The notes below the pieces were generated by a model. That model saw only the letters and a list, made by a program, of their open reading frames with translations, searched no databases and was not told where the DNA came from. The translations under genes and the position numbers were made by a program. DNA of 64,000 nt from Ignelater luminosus (lineage: Eukaryota; Arthropoda; Insecta; Coleoptera; Elateridae): contig VTPC01000401.1 of assembly GCA_011009095.1 (NCBI GenBank), positions 1-64,000 on the forward strand, written 5' to 3'. Within the stretch, counting starts at the first letter, position 1. Each line of letters begins with the position of its first letter. Positions 22,311 through 34,720 of this stretch are shown here, in pieces.

Positions 22311-24293
22311 ATGGTAAGAGTTGTGCTATTATTTATATACTTACCTGTACCATAAACATCTAATAACTATATTTCGATTTAGGATAAGAGTTTAAAGAAC
22401 TTATCAAAATGTAAACATCCCCATAGTAGAAAAGCCAAGGCTTTAACAAAACAAACGAAGAAGTAAGGGCAGTTAAATAAATATTTACTATTTTTAGTTA
22501 AGCAGAAATTGTAAAATTAATATTACAGATTAATTTCTCGTAATAAGGGTGCTTTAACACAAAATCTAAAATGGACTGTAACTGGTACTAAAATTCAATG
22601 GTTCATCGAACATCTGCCATCTCATATTGTAGTTTGTTCGCCTGAACAAACAAAAGAATTAATTGAGAGGTAAGCATCTACCAGGATTCACAGATAAGGG
22701 TTGTTCTAGTTTGAAGGTGCTTTTGTGAAAAATATGAAAAAGAAAACTAGCTGTGATACCTTATAAAGAAGATTTTCATGATTATCACTTTCCCAAAAGT
22801 TTATTAATTTCCATTAAGCACCTAACTGGATTCCTTAATGATAAACTTTTATTAAGCAAAGAGTTCCAACTGTCACAGTTTCACTGTTCTATTAAATAAA
22901 GTGATGCAGTCCATTTATAAGTAATGACTAATGAGCATGGAGCATTATTCAATTTATACAGGGTGTCCCATTTGAGCCAAATTTTCTGTCATAACTCTGT
23001 CGTTTATAAAGTTATACTCCACTTTAACAAGCTACTGAAAATAAATAAACCTTGGTATTTACTAGTCATAATCAAGTCAGTTTTATACTGAGTAGGTTGA
23101 AATTTGGGACAAGCAGAGCAAGCAAAGTGAATGGTGATAGAGCATACCAATCATACAGATGTATGGTATAGACTATAGAGTTTGCTCCCTGTCTTAATCA
23201 GAAAACTGAAATTTAAAAATAAAGATAAATCAAAATTAAAAAATATGTAATATCACTATTATTTTCCATGGTGTGAAAACTGTTTTCATGTAACTACGGA
23301 AAATAAAGTTGTTTTAGTAGTTTGTTATTTTGTACAAAGTATAGGGCAAGAATTCAAACATCATTATTTTTGGTACTACTATAAGATTTAAAAAATAGTC
23401 TTTTCAGTTTGGAATCCCATATTTCGTAAATAAAAGGGAAAAACTTTAATAAAATAATAATCTCTCATTTATGATCGTTGTAGAAGAATTTTATCTTTTC
23501 AAGACTAATAGTTTCAAAGATTTTTCCAGAAATGTTCCAAAAAGTGCAGTTTTAATTCAAGAATGTGAAATATTTAAATCAATATTTAATTAAATTATGT
23601 TTAATAGTTTATCTATGCCAAATATAAAAGATGTAACTGTGTCTTTTAAATTACACATGCAAATAAAATGCAACAGAAAAGCTTGTTTTTTTAACTATAG
23701 TCGAACTTCGATAACTCAAACTCAAAGGAAAACAAAAAAACTTCAAGCAATCAAAACTTTAACTAATCAATGTATTTTTATATACATGTATGTATGTACA
23801 TTGATCATTTGCAATAAGTTTGAGTTAACAAGGTTTTGCGTTTATTGAGTTTCAAATTATTGAAGTTTGAGTCTATGTTTCCTAATGTAGTTTATTTAAA
23901 AAAACACCAATTGCTATGTAATAATTGCAACTTATTTTTCTTCCAGCTACTTAATTAGATTTAATGAAGAATTAGAACAAATAACACTTAAACATTCTAT
24001 AGGAAACCGTAAGAACAGACAGCATGCTAGTAGAGAAGATATTATCAAAATGACAATTAAGAGAGAAACTGAAGAATACAACACTTGTGGATTAGGTACT
24101 TAAAATATTTTTATTGTTTTTATATGTTATAACGCTCACTTATCTTATCGATCTAGAGATTCCAAATGTAATGGATCCACACGAAATGCTTTTACTTAGA
24201 ACATGGAATGGTGACCTTGTAGCATTACAACATATGAAATTAATACGACTATCAAAAAAGAAATTAGATTCATTGATACCAAATAATGTGTAA
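22311..24293 (+). CDS. TMA16: Translation machinery-associated protein 16 (TMA16)
   Basis: TMA16 associates with late nuclear 60S ribosomal precursors. Exons: 22311-22313 (the ATG alone), 22383-22462, 22529-22669, 23947-24095, 24157-24293, giving 169 aa with consistent phases. Family blocks seen: KCKHPHSRKAKAL near the N-terminus, KIQWFIEHL, the stretch YLIRFNEELEQI with KHSIGNRKNRQHASREDIIK, and LEIPNVMDPHEM. The human protein is longer (about 200 aa) through an acidic tail that is missing here. The first exon ends immediately after the ATG, before a strong donor GTAAGAG. A start in exon 2 is not available, so this start is forced by the family N-terminus. The protein is rich in Lys/Arg, as expected for a pre-ribosome factor. 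Confidence 0.9.
22959..23185. repeat. Mariner-like repeat in TMA16 intron 3
   Basis: Starts CAGGGTGTCCC after TA (22957-22958). Inner blocks match 19190-19311 in opposite orientation. No transposase was seen and the right end is unclear. Confidence 0.45.
23698..23875. repeat. Pogo-like MITE in TMA16 intron 3
   Basis: The left end AGTCGAACTTCGATAACTCA and the right end, whose complement reads AGACTCAAACTTCAATAA, are inverted copies with changes. The style (PyTCGATAAyTC) resembles pogo/Tigger-derived miniature elements. It is about 180 bp. Confidence 0.45.
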
Positions 24294-24516
24294 TTTAATT
24301 TTTAAAATATTTGTTGACAAACAGAAAGAGCTTAAATACATAAATTATTTACTTAATAGCTGTGAAGTTTTTTGTATGAATCCATCTTACAAGGAGACTA
24401 TGGTGTGGACATACAGGATTTGATGTGAATTTTTAAATAACAATCTACACTCAGAAAATGCTAGTGTACCACACTTCTTTTGAGTTTTTTAAATTGTTAA
24501 ACTTTATGGAAATAGA

Positions 24517-24522
24517 AATAAA
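24517..24522 (+). terminator. Poly(A) signal of TMA16
   Basis: AATAAA about 225 bases past the TMA16 stop codon. Confidence 0.45.
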
Positions 24523-25263
24523 ATGTAAATCTGCTATGACTTTTTGAAATATATTTGCTCCATTACACATTTACACCATTGTTAATATTATTGGAATGTT
24601 ACTTTCTGTTTTGTACAGCTCCTAAGCAGAGTAGTAGTTTTTGTATTGATCCTTCATTTTCATTTAGTGTTTTCTTATATTATCTAAGTGATGTACAGTA
24701 CAGGTTTTCAAAAACAAAGTATACCTACATATCCACATTAATGTAAACTCTAAATGTTACTCAATATTAATGAAGATTGTTATTTTATTAATGTTAGATT
24801 GAGTTAAACTTGTGATCAAATGGAATCCTTTTTCCAAAGCTCACAAAATTCTGCAAGTCTTTTTATTTTGAAAATAAAGAACCATTACATAAACATGTCA
24901 GTGTAATATAAATATAATTGAGAATATGCACATTTTTTATTATATTTATTTCTAAAAGCAGTGACGCAGAGTAAGTATTAAAAATAATGATTATGATTCT
25001 GCAAGAAAAAGATTATTAGCATTAAAAAAATCTTTTCGTGCGTAAAACCAGCGAGATTCATAATGGCTGCCTTGTAACGTCATTTAATATGGCCAGGGAT
25101 AAAAAAAATAATAGACTAGTGCTGATACTACAGATATACAAAAAAAAATAATTCAATATAAACCAAAAACTCAAATTGATTACCAGCTGTACAACTATCT
25201 GACAAATTTAAAAAGTAATCATATTTACGAAATTTTAAAAGCAAGATTTATTTCAATTTTATA

Positions 25264-25697
25264 CCAGGTGTAAACGATATACGTGCAAATATTTGGCAGG
25301 TAGATTCCCCATCAAAAACTAAGCCTACTTGTTATGTAACCTTTTTTCATAAAGTTCACCATTTTCAAGATAAGGGGCGTCAAAGTTTCTTATGAAATTT
25401 TTTTTACCTCAGGAACAACATAAGATACAGAAACAAAATTTTCTACATGTTCATTGCTTTTGGATGTCTACTATTCTATGTAGTTTTATGTTTGATATTC
25501 ATATGGGAGGTGGCGAATTAAGGAGGGACTGAGACTTTACTGCAAAGAAGTTCTTGAGATATTGGAAAAATAAGGAATTTTATAAGGAGCTTTGACACTC
25601 TGTATCTCAAAAACAGGGAGCTTTATGAAAAAAGGTTATAACAACAAAGTAACCTTAATTTTTGATGGGGAATCTATCTGCCAAATATTTGTATGTA
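25264..25697. repeat. MITE with inverted arms
   Basis: CAAATATTTGGCAGGTAGAT, then TCCCCATCAAAAACTAA and CTTTTTTCATAAAG at the left recur reverse-complemented at 25620-25690. The arms are about 90-110 bp. The element ends almost where the next one (25698) begins. Confidence 0.6.
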
Positions 25698-25991
25698 CAC
25701 TAGAGTGTCGATTATCTGAACGTTCAATTATCCAAACTGGCTTCATGGAAAATAAAAGTAGCAAAAGCAACATTGATGTTGCCATCCCCAGAACTTACAA
25801 AGGTCAGTCAGCACTAGAGAACTAATTTTATTCAACAAAGTAAAGGTGAGCATTTTCTCAAAAATTAGTTTTTTTGTGAACTTCTATGAGAGAAGTCACC
25901 AACTAATTACAGTATTTCTGTATTTTGAGTGAATTTTGATTATCCGAACTACCCCTTACAACATTAGTTTTGGATAATCAACACTCTACTG
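25698..25991. repeat. Pogo/Tigger-like MITE, TA flanks
   Basis: The end CACTAGAGTGTCGATTATCT is mirrored by TGGATAATCAACACTCTACTG. TA flanks both sides (25696-25697, 25992-25993). The CAGTAGAGTGTTGATTATCC type of end is typical of pogo/Tigger families. It is 294 bp and non-coding. Confidence 0.65.
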
Positions 25992-26484
25992 TAGGTATAT
26001 ACACCCTCTATACATGAAACTGTTAAGGAAATTTCATAGTTTAGGTTCTGATTATCTAGTTTTCAAATAATTTATTTATAATGGTGGTGCTTTTGGCACC
26101 ACATTTTTGAAATTGAAGTTAAAAAAATTAAAATTTGAAAATATCTAGAAAAAATACATATTCCAAAATACTGAAACAAAGCTATGTATTTATTATGATC
26201 TTACATATAACAAGAGAATGTTGTTACATAAGATTTATAGAAAGCAATAGACCACATGCATTATTTTAGTTAACTAGGTGATTGTATTAATGTTAGGTAT
26301 TAATAACATAACCTTACTTTCATTTGCATTTAAAGGTTTAAAATATTATAGTACTTTTATTTATTTTGAGAAAATTTAATTTGTTGAATAAAAAATATGA
26401 ATGTGTCTGAATTAAAACAATCACTGCAACAACTGGGAACAAAAACAGCAGGCTCAAAAGCTGTATTACATAAATGGTAATATT

Positions 26485-26755
26485 ATTCTAGCAAACACTG
26501 AGTCTGGCAAACCATTGACCAACGATTAAGCAGTGGTAAATGGATGGTAATAATTGCCAGTGTTAAAACTATCTTCCTGTAAAGTTTCTGTTGAGCAAAT
26601 TTAATTTTTACCAACATTATATATTTAATGAACCTATAGCTGATAGAAAAGCATTGGCCAGTGGTATAGTTGCACCATTGGCCCATCAGTTATGTAATGT
26701 CAAAGTGAAGCTTATATGTTATGGACCATTGGTTTGGTGTTTACTGGGACAATGA
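26485..26755. repeat. Possible MITE
   Basis: AGCAAACACTGAGTCTGGCA with ACCATTGACC at the left is loosely mirrored by GGACCATTGG and GGTGTTTACTGGG at the right. A third related block lies near 26653-26690. The pairing is imperfect, so this call is tentative. Confidence 0.3.
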
Positions 26756-27122
26756 CTATCTTTAGTAATATATTTTATTTACATCATTTTTTCTTTATAT
26801 TCCAATAATTTAAACTTGAGACACATACATCAAAACTGATAACCTTCTTTTTGATATCGTGAATAATGAGACTGAGGTTATGTTTTAATACCCAACTTCT
26901 GCAACAGCGCCACCTACATGTAAATGGTCTATTGACAAAAATCTGACAAACTGACAATGAAAATGACAATTTTAGATGACAGATCACAGGAGCACCAAAC
27001 AAAAGTATAGTCTTCCTATTCTTATTTCTAATTTTTATCATACTTATATCTCAAATATGTTCTTAACCCTAATTTTAGTAACCTACACATCTCAAACAAT
27101 ATAGAAACAGTCAATAATTTAA

Positions 27123-27486
27123 TAGAGAGTTTGAGCAAATTCACGTTAAACATAACGTTAACGAGAAGGTCGCATGACCAAATACGGTAAAAGTTTAGCG
27201 GGTATGTAACATTTAAAGAGTTTGATCAAACAACCGACAATATATCAACGTTAATGGAACTTAACATAATCTCCTGACGATCTAAGTGGATGTGGTTATT
27301 TAAAAAAACACGTTTTCAATTTATTCATTTATTATTAATAAACCGAGTTACTGTATACGGTATTCCCTCCCTTATTTGCAAGGAAATAGCGGGCTCCGAT
27401 AAACTTTAGCGTTGGGCATGCGTAATTGTCACAAAATAACATTATCGTATAGCGTAAAGTGTGCTCAAACCGCTCAAACTCTCTAA
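27123..27486. repeat. MITE with GAGAGTTTGAGC ends
   Basis: TAGAGAGTTTGAGCAAATTC at the left and GTGCTCAAACCGCTCAAACTCTCTA at the right are inverted, with additional inner pairing (ACGTTAAAC near 27143; GCGTAAAGTG near 27453). It is about 365 bp, with TAATA-like sequence at both edges. Confidence 0.6.
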
Positions 27487-27846
27487 TAAACAATATGATT
27501 GGCATTTAAGAATTCTAGACGAAACATGACATCATAGATGTTTCTTTGTTGGGACACCCTGTATATGAATGAGGATAATGAGAACAATGAGAATTTTCTA
27601 TTATTAATTTTAAAAAAACATTTATATTTTCTTTAAGAAATGTAAACGTTATTGGTACAATAAAGATTACTGAACGGTATCAATAGAAGAACCGAAAAAA
27701 ATCACATCTAACGTCATATTTATGACATTTAATTTTAAGGTTATATTAGGTATAGCTGCAGTGGGCGGTTGTCTTGAACTGAATTGGTGGGCTAAAAAGA
27801 CAAATATTTAACATATGATTATCAGATTAATGAAAAATTTATTAAA

Positions 27847-30800
27847 ATGGACAAACGTGGAAGCGTAGAATTGTTAAATCTAGAAAGGGAAAATACAAAT
27901 TATAACAAAAATTTGAGTTTAGATTCTTTTCATTCCGATTCAAAATCTAGTTCATTAAATTCCAAACAAGAAACGGTAATTTGTGAAAGGTTATTGTAGT
28001 AAACTTGATTAATTTTAAATTCCATAATTTTAGACCAGCTGGGGTAAAACATCTCCCAGTAAAAGTTATTGTTCGTCCAGTTCAACTTCCACTGAAAATG
28101 TTGTGTCTACTTTAGAACGAAGGAAAGTAATAAAAGTGAGTCAAAATGTTTAATGGTTAGGTTAGAGTAATTAAGCGAATTACTTTGTTTTACAAGGCAA
28201 CAAATGCTGAATCAGCTGTATCTACAAGACCAGACGAACCTCCACTTTTGCCAGGTGAAAAAGTTTCTGGACAGGCAAGAGAAGTAACTTACTTATGTCC
28301 TTATTATGGTCCTGCCCGAGGTGTTCTCACTGTGACAAATTATAAATTATATTTTCGTTCAGTGGATAGAGACACACCAAATGTTGTAGATGTTCCACTA
28401 GGAGTGGTATGATATATTTGCATTTTTATTGTTACCAGTTTTACAAACATATAATATATTCAGTAAATGTGATAAATGTAGCTATACATTTAGTTTATAT
28501 TAAGTACTTTAAAATGTATTAAAGTTCAATATAAAAGTTTGTTTTTAGGTATCACGTATTGAAAAAGTTGGTGGGGCATCATCTCGAGGAGAAAATGCAT
28601 ATGGAATTGAAGTATTTTGCAAAGATATGCGTAATTTAAGGTTTGCACATAAACAGGAAAATCATTCAAGAAGGGACGTATTTGAAAAGTTGCAACAGTA
28701 TGCATTTCCACTTTCACATAAAATTAAATTATTTGCCTTCGAGTACGCAGAAGTATTTCCAGAAAATGGATGGAATGTATATGAACCCATTGCAGAATTG
28801 AAGCGAATGGTAAATTATGCTTCATATTGTTCAAAAATAGAGAAATTGCAACCAAGTTAAATTTTTAGGGTGTAAATAATGATATGTGGAAAATAACAAA
28901 AATTAATGAAAATTATGAAGTATGTGACAGCTATCCAGCAGTATGGGCTATTCCAGCACAAGCTACCGATGATGATATACGTACCGTTGCTAGTTTTAGA
29001 AGTCGAGGACGTGTTCCTGTCCTTAGTTGGATACATACAGAATCACAAGCAACAATTACACGTTGCTCACAACCATTAGTAGGGGTAATAAATCTTTACG
29101 ATGATTCATCATCTTTTAAATAATTCTTGGAGTTGTAATGTATTATATGACGTTTATTTTTACTACTACTATTAATTGAGATTATACAAAAGATCTGTAC
29201 CATTTTAAATTAAATTAGATGGTTGATAATTATCAAAAACTGAATTTATTCAAATTAAAGGTTAGTGGAAAACGTTGCCGAGAAGATGAAAGGTATATAC
29301 AATTAATTATGGATGCTAATGCACAGTCACATAAAATGTTTATAATGGATGCTAGACCAAGTGCAAATGCTATAGCTAATAAAGCAAAAGGAGGAGGGTA
29401 AATATTACCTTAATTACTATTTTAATCATGTAAAACTAGTGTTTCTCAAAGTATAGATATGTACCCAAGGGGGTGGTATAAAGTTGTACTTTGTTGATAC
29501 AAAGTGTTATAAAGGATGGAATCTTAGTTAACAAAATTGTAAATGATTTTCAAGCAAAGAAATATTATATTAAAAGTAGAGTAGATAAAATTATATTGTG
29601 CTTTAAACAGTTTTTAATTGTTAATTAGTTACACCATACATCAAGTGGTTCTTTTCCATTCTTGATAAAATTTTAAATTTCATTTTTGTTACGCATTGTA
29701 GGTATGAATCAGAAGATGCTTACCAAAATGCTGAATTAGTGTTTCTTGACATTCACAATATACATGTAATGCGTGAATCACTCAGAAAACTAAAAGAATT
29801 ATGTTTCCCTAACATTGAAGAAACACGATGGCTATCTGGAGTTGAATCCACTTACTGGTTAAAACATATTAAATGTATACTTGCAGGAGCTGTAAGAATT
29901 GTAGATAAGGTAATCTTAAAATCTAATTTTATGTAGAGCAGGATGATTTTAATATACAATATGTACATTTTTTTATATAAAATTTAGAGCAGGCTATGGA
30001 CATCATTTTTAAATTGAACTTTTTAATAAAAGTTAACAAACCATTTTTAGGTTAACCCTTCATGGGTGTATCTTAAGTACACATATAGGCAAAGACTTAA
30101 AATAGATATTACTGCAATAGCTTTACAATATTTCACCTTTTTTTTAGCTGCAAAGCTCAATAGGGTATGTCATATCTAGTGTTGTAAAATTACCAGTAAT
30201 TTATTTTTTGTTACGCAGTTTCAGTAACATTTGGTAATTTGTTTTAAAACTTATTCCTTGCTTATACAGGTGATCTCACAGATAATGTGATCTTTCATGT
30301 TTAGTCAAATGATAGTTTTCATTTACAGAAAGATTCTTTTTTCTACTTCTATTAAATAATACATTCATTATGCACTACCAGTCAAAAGTATGGAAACAAC
30401 CTAACATAAATTTATTTATTCAAAAAATACAACCTAGTTGCAGTGGCCAAATCATCTTGTTGCAAACATTCTTCCATTCTATTGTGACAAAGGTGAGACA
30501 CATGTTTCAGGTCATTATCTTCCTGAAATACAAAATTACATCCACAGATGCAACGACCTGATGGAATTGCATGCTGTTCTAGTATACATAAATAATCTTT
30601 CTTACACATTTGTCTTTCTATTTTGATAATTTGTCCAACCTGTCTATTACCAAAGCAACCCCAAACCATTATACTTCCTCCAATGTGCTTAACACTACCC
30701 ACAATACATTGCTTTAACAATCTCTTTCCTTTACGATGATGAACAATGGTTCATCTATGCTATCCAAAAATATTGAATTTGGACTCATCTGTCCGTAATA

Positions 30801-33437
30801 CAGATTTCAACATTTCAATTCTTGCGAATTGCTCTCAATTCTAAGCTTAATTCACATAGTTTTGGTATTGTGCTGCTTCAGAATCGAAAAAGATACAATA
30901 TAATAAAAATAGATCACAGAGATATTGAACTCTTACCTTCAGACGTTAATAAGAATATAAATTTCAGATTTTAAGTAATTTACTAGAGGTTTTATGTTCA
31001 ATTTAATGTGTTTTAGTGTTTGACAGCTAATATGAGTATTCATACTACAAAACAAAAAGATGTTTCATACCAAACAGTCTAAACAGTTCAGTAGCTTATG
31101 ATGTCTCTTCTCAACAAAACTGGGACCTAATCAATATTACACGAATAATTGAAAATTTTCATTTCGAATTGGAGGTTGAACAAAATTTCTATAAAAGTTT
31201 ATGCAAACCTGAATCTGGTGCTTGACTAAATGTTCTTCCCTCAATATCACTTGACACTCTCCTAGATAATAATTCATTCAAGATTGCAATTGGACTTTGT
31301 CTAGGTTTAAATTTAAATCCTACCCATACTTGCATGTGTGCAGAGATAGTGCTTCCTAATGGTCATCATGGCTTAAGCTGCAAGAAAGTATATGGAAAAA
31401 TCAGCCGTCATCGAAAAATAAATGAGGTTATTCGTTGTGCATTAAATACAGCTGTCTACCCTTCTACTCTGGAGCCACCAGGACTATCGAACAGATAACA
31501 AACGGCATGACGCACTTCTCATGGTCGGAAGGAAAACCTTTAGTTTGGGATTTTACTTGTATAAACACGTTGGTTCCTTACACACAACTTATTTTGAAAC
31601 CAAATTCAATAGCAGAATTAGCAGCAAACAAAAAGAGAGCAAAATATGTGGATATCGAAGAACAGGGTTACTTGTTCGTACCACTTGCAGTAGAAACAAT
31701 GGGCCCTTGGAGTCTGAGCGCGATCAAGTTGATTAAAGATATTGGTCACAAAATTAGAATTCTAATTGATGACAAACGATCTTCATCTTATTCGATTCAG
31801 AGAATAAGTTTAGAAATCTAAAGAGGAAACGCATCATGTGTGTTAAATACTTTCCCCCCAAGTGAAAAATTAAATGAAATATTTTACTTATAATGTCAAG
31901 TTAGAAAGTGTTACAATTTAATTTCTAATTAAAAATTTTTAATTTTTTTAGAAAACATGACCTGTTTGATTTTAGGAAAGAAATTTTGATTGCTAATAAA
32001 TTAAGATTTATGAATTTGTTAGTAATTAAAGAACAGAAGTTACACACACAAAATGATAAAAACCAACCCAATCTAGTTCAGGCGAGGTGAAGTAACGCAT
32101 TGTTTAATAATACTAAAATCCAATAATCCTTAAAAGAAATATTACACAAAATGAGGTTGTATCCCATACTGGGACTCTTAGTATAAGTGTATTTCTTGTT
32201 GGATAATACAATTTATTATTTACTATTGGGTTGTGGCCAATCACAAAATTGCAGTTGAGACAATCTAGGTTTGCAAAACATTTTGTGACTATATGTGTAT
32301 TGTACACTTAAAAGATGCACAAGGTCACCTTTCTGATTTTTTATTCAATATTTTTTAAACTGAATAGAATGTTCATAATAAAGCCTTATGGGGTTATCAA
32401 CCTGAGTATGTTTTACCTTTTGTAATAAGAGGAAAGAAAGCCTGCTCTGAATTCTATAATTTAAAAACAAACTATAAACATGTATATGTCCTTCAGTTCA
32501 GATCAACTTAAACTTCTTCCTAGTGCACAGATGAAGTTAAAAAAGTTAAAAACATTTTTAACTTGACTTTCAGGTGGAAAATCATAAAACTTCAGTATTA
32601 GTACATTGTTCTGATGGTTGGGATCGTACAGCTCAACTCACTGCACTTTCTATGTTGATGTTAGATCCTTATTATCGTACTATTAAAGGATTTGAGGTTC
32701 TAATTGAGAAAGAATGGCTATCATTTGGCCATAAATTTCAGCAGGTATTATAAATAGTATTCTTTATCTTTGTGAAATTTATCAATGTTATCTCTTATGT
32801 GTTAGCGTATTGGCCATGGAGATGATCATCATTCTGATGCTGATAGATCACCTGTCTTTCTTCAATTTGTGGACTGTGTTTGGCAAATAACTCAACAATT
32901 TCCAAATGCTTTTGAATTTAATGAATATTTCCTTATTACTATTCTGGATCACCTCTATAGCTGTAGGTTTGGTACATTCCTTTGCAATAGTGAAAGAGAA
33001 AGAATTCAAGAAGGTAAAAAAAAATAAATTTGAAATAATTATTGTTTCAATTTTTTATCTTCATGCAGGAGTAAAAGAGCAAACAGTCTCTTTATGGTCT
33101 TACACAAACAGTCAGTTTGATTTGTATCGTAATCCTCTGTATTGGGCAAATACTCATCAACAACAGGTACTGATACCCATTGCAAGTATTCGACATATCA
33201 AGCTCTGGAAATCATACTATTGTCGTTGGAATCCAAGTATGCGTACTCAGGTATTTCTAAAAGATCAACTTCTTCGCAAACATTTTCTATAGTATTTAAT
33301 AAAAATTATTTTAGGATCCTGTTTATCAGCGTATCCGAGAATTACTAGTTTTAAAAGAGCAGCTAGAACGCCAAGTTGAAGAATGCCGAAGAGAACAACA
33401 GTCAAGAATATCAAGATCAAATGTATCACCTACGTGA
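27847..33437 (+). CDS. mtm: Myotubularin-related phosphatase (MTMR1/MTMR2 group)
   Basis: Removes the 3-phosphate from PtdIns3P and PtdIns(3,5)P2 on endosomal membranes. Exons: 27847-27975, 28034-28135, 28197-28406, 28549-28809, 28869-29084, 29261-29397, 29702-29909, 32574-32744, 32806-33013, 33069-33250, 33315-33437, giving 648 aa (human MTMR2 is 643). The first 77 residues are a Ser-rich leader. A PH-GRAM domain follows (about 80-200), then the phosphatase domain with [15 protein letters not shown] and the catalytic loop HCSDGWDRT (Cys433, Arg439 by my count), so the enzyme should be active. The last exon ends in a short Glu/Arg-rich coiled coil. There is no obvious FYVE domain. Intron 7 (29910-32573) holds two transposon relics. 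MTMR2 and the Drosophila mtm gene are the nearest remembered relatives. The split between MTMR1 and MTMR2 is not decided here. Confidence 0.95.
30376..30830 (-). pseudogene. Tc1-like transposase relic in myotubularin intron 7
   Basis: On the - strand, fragments in order: [10 protein letters not shown] (first catalytic aspartate, about 30770-30795), then [15 protein letters not shown] (about 30660-30700) and [14 protein letters not shown] (second aspartate, about 30490-30535). The end ACTACCAGTCAAAAGTATGG near 30374 looks like a Tc1-like terminal repeat. Stop codons interrupt the first part and the last catalytic residue was not found. It is inactive and opposite in direction to the host gene. 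Confidence 0.75.
31000..31850 (+). pseudogene. Retrotransposon reverse-transcriptase C-terminal relic
   Basis: Broken frames read: SGAWLNVLPS-like start (about 31212), [48 protein letters not shown], then after a frame change [14 protein letters not shown] and [19 protein letters not shown], ending near IQRISLEI with a stop in place of Gln. I recall this block as the end of reverse-transcriptase-like proteins scattered in invertebrate genomes. The CxC...HHGLSC motif, then the downstream WD motif, suggest a restriction-like endonuclease of an early non-LTR element. That last step is inference. It has at least one frameshift and stops. Confidence 0.6.
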
Positions 33438-33519
33438 TGCCCTCAACTATTCAAAAACAAGTGTACCAATGTACTGATTTTTTATAAAGAGCAGTATTGT
33501 TCATTGTGCTATATTTCAC

Positions 33520-33525
33520 AATAAA
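33520..33525 (+). terminator. Poly(A) signal of the myotubularin gene
   Basis: AATAAA 83 bases past the stop codon. The following sequence returns to anonymous AT-rich DNA. Confidence 0.5.
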
Positions 33526-34720
33526 TGATTTTTAAAGCGTATTTTAAGTATTTGATTGGTATTAGGAGTTGTGTTTGTAGTATTTATGTAACTTTTATGT
33601 GAAATATAGCTCCATGGCAATATATTTTCATTTGCTTTTTACAACTGTATTTCATACCAAATGTAAAAACCATTGCATTAGGATTGTATTTATTTTAATA
33701 CTTAATACATGAAATAAATGATACTTTATATGCTCTATAGTACCTAGTTACTTAATCCTTTAACATTTTTATCAAGTTAATTGGTTATGCTTATGATTAA
33801 GGAGCAGTACCACTTAGTTGATGGTATAGTAAGTTATCCATATATAGTAGACCGCAGGTGCATGTAAACATAGTGCGCTTACTGATACTACCTGGCTGGA
33901 TAATCATACACATGCCATTTTTGTAAGATAATGACGTAGCTCGTGTGAAACAACATGTTTATCAGTGGCCCAACGTCCTTTACCTGTGCACTTCTTACGA
34001 GCACACATCCCTTAGTTAACGTTGCACTGCTGGTGTGATTAATGATTATGTCACCAGTTCTTAACATGACACATCAACTATTCTCTGCCGCTGTTTCGCT
34101 ATGATTATCAACCTAATGGTTTGATAATTAGTACCTATCAATAAAAAAGGCTAGGTAACTTGCTTTATATTGCTGCTATTGCTGTTGCTGTTACTCATAT
34201 TTCAGTGGCGTACTTTTAGCGGCATTTTTGTTGCAATGGGCAACTTTGCAGCATTGTGAAGTTCATGCTTCATGAAACATCCCAAACACAATAGATAGAT
34301 ATTATCTTTGGTCCGTGTCAACTTGCTTAACACGTTCGCAGCGAACCCGATTTGGTCTGTGTAACCCCCCCCCCTCCTCTCCGAGCGAAACCATTTTTTA
34401 GTTGCTACTGAATTATTACTTATTGTGGGCTGTAAGGTGTAGTTATTAACAAGTAAACCAACTCTTTAAAAATCCTTTGTTCGTTTCAAACTGTCCAATG
34501 ACCTTCAAGGCGGTAATATGGATATCGCTGCGGATATGTTTAAATAAATGTCGCTACTTTTACTCATTTGGCGCACATGTGCGATCGTCTTGACATCTAT
34601 TATAGAAACGCAAAAATATCATTCAACATCAACATTTTGTCACAGAATTCTGTAGTTGGTTTAAAAATAGCCACATTGCATTTTTGCAATAGTAAACACA
34701 AACTAGTTTTAAAAGCGTTT

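Larger units (their letters stand above)
24294..27846. other. Intergenic region between TMA16 and the myotubularin gene
   Basis: Contains the TMA16 3' UTR, four MITE-like elements (25264-25697, 25698-25991, about 26485-26755, 27123-27486) and a single mariner-like end at 27561. The last 280 bases before the myotubularin ATG should hold its promoter and 5' UTR, but no core motif is clear. Confidence 0.7.
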
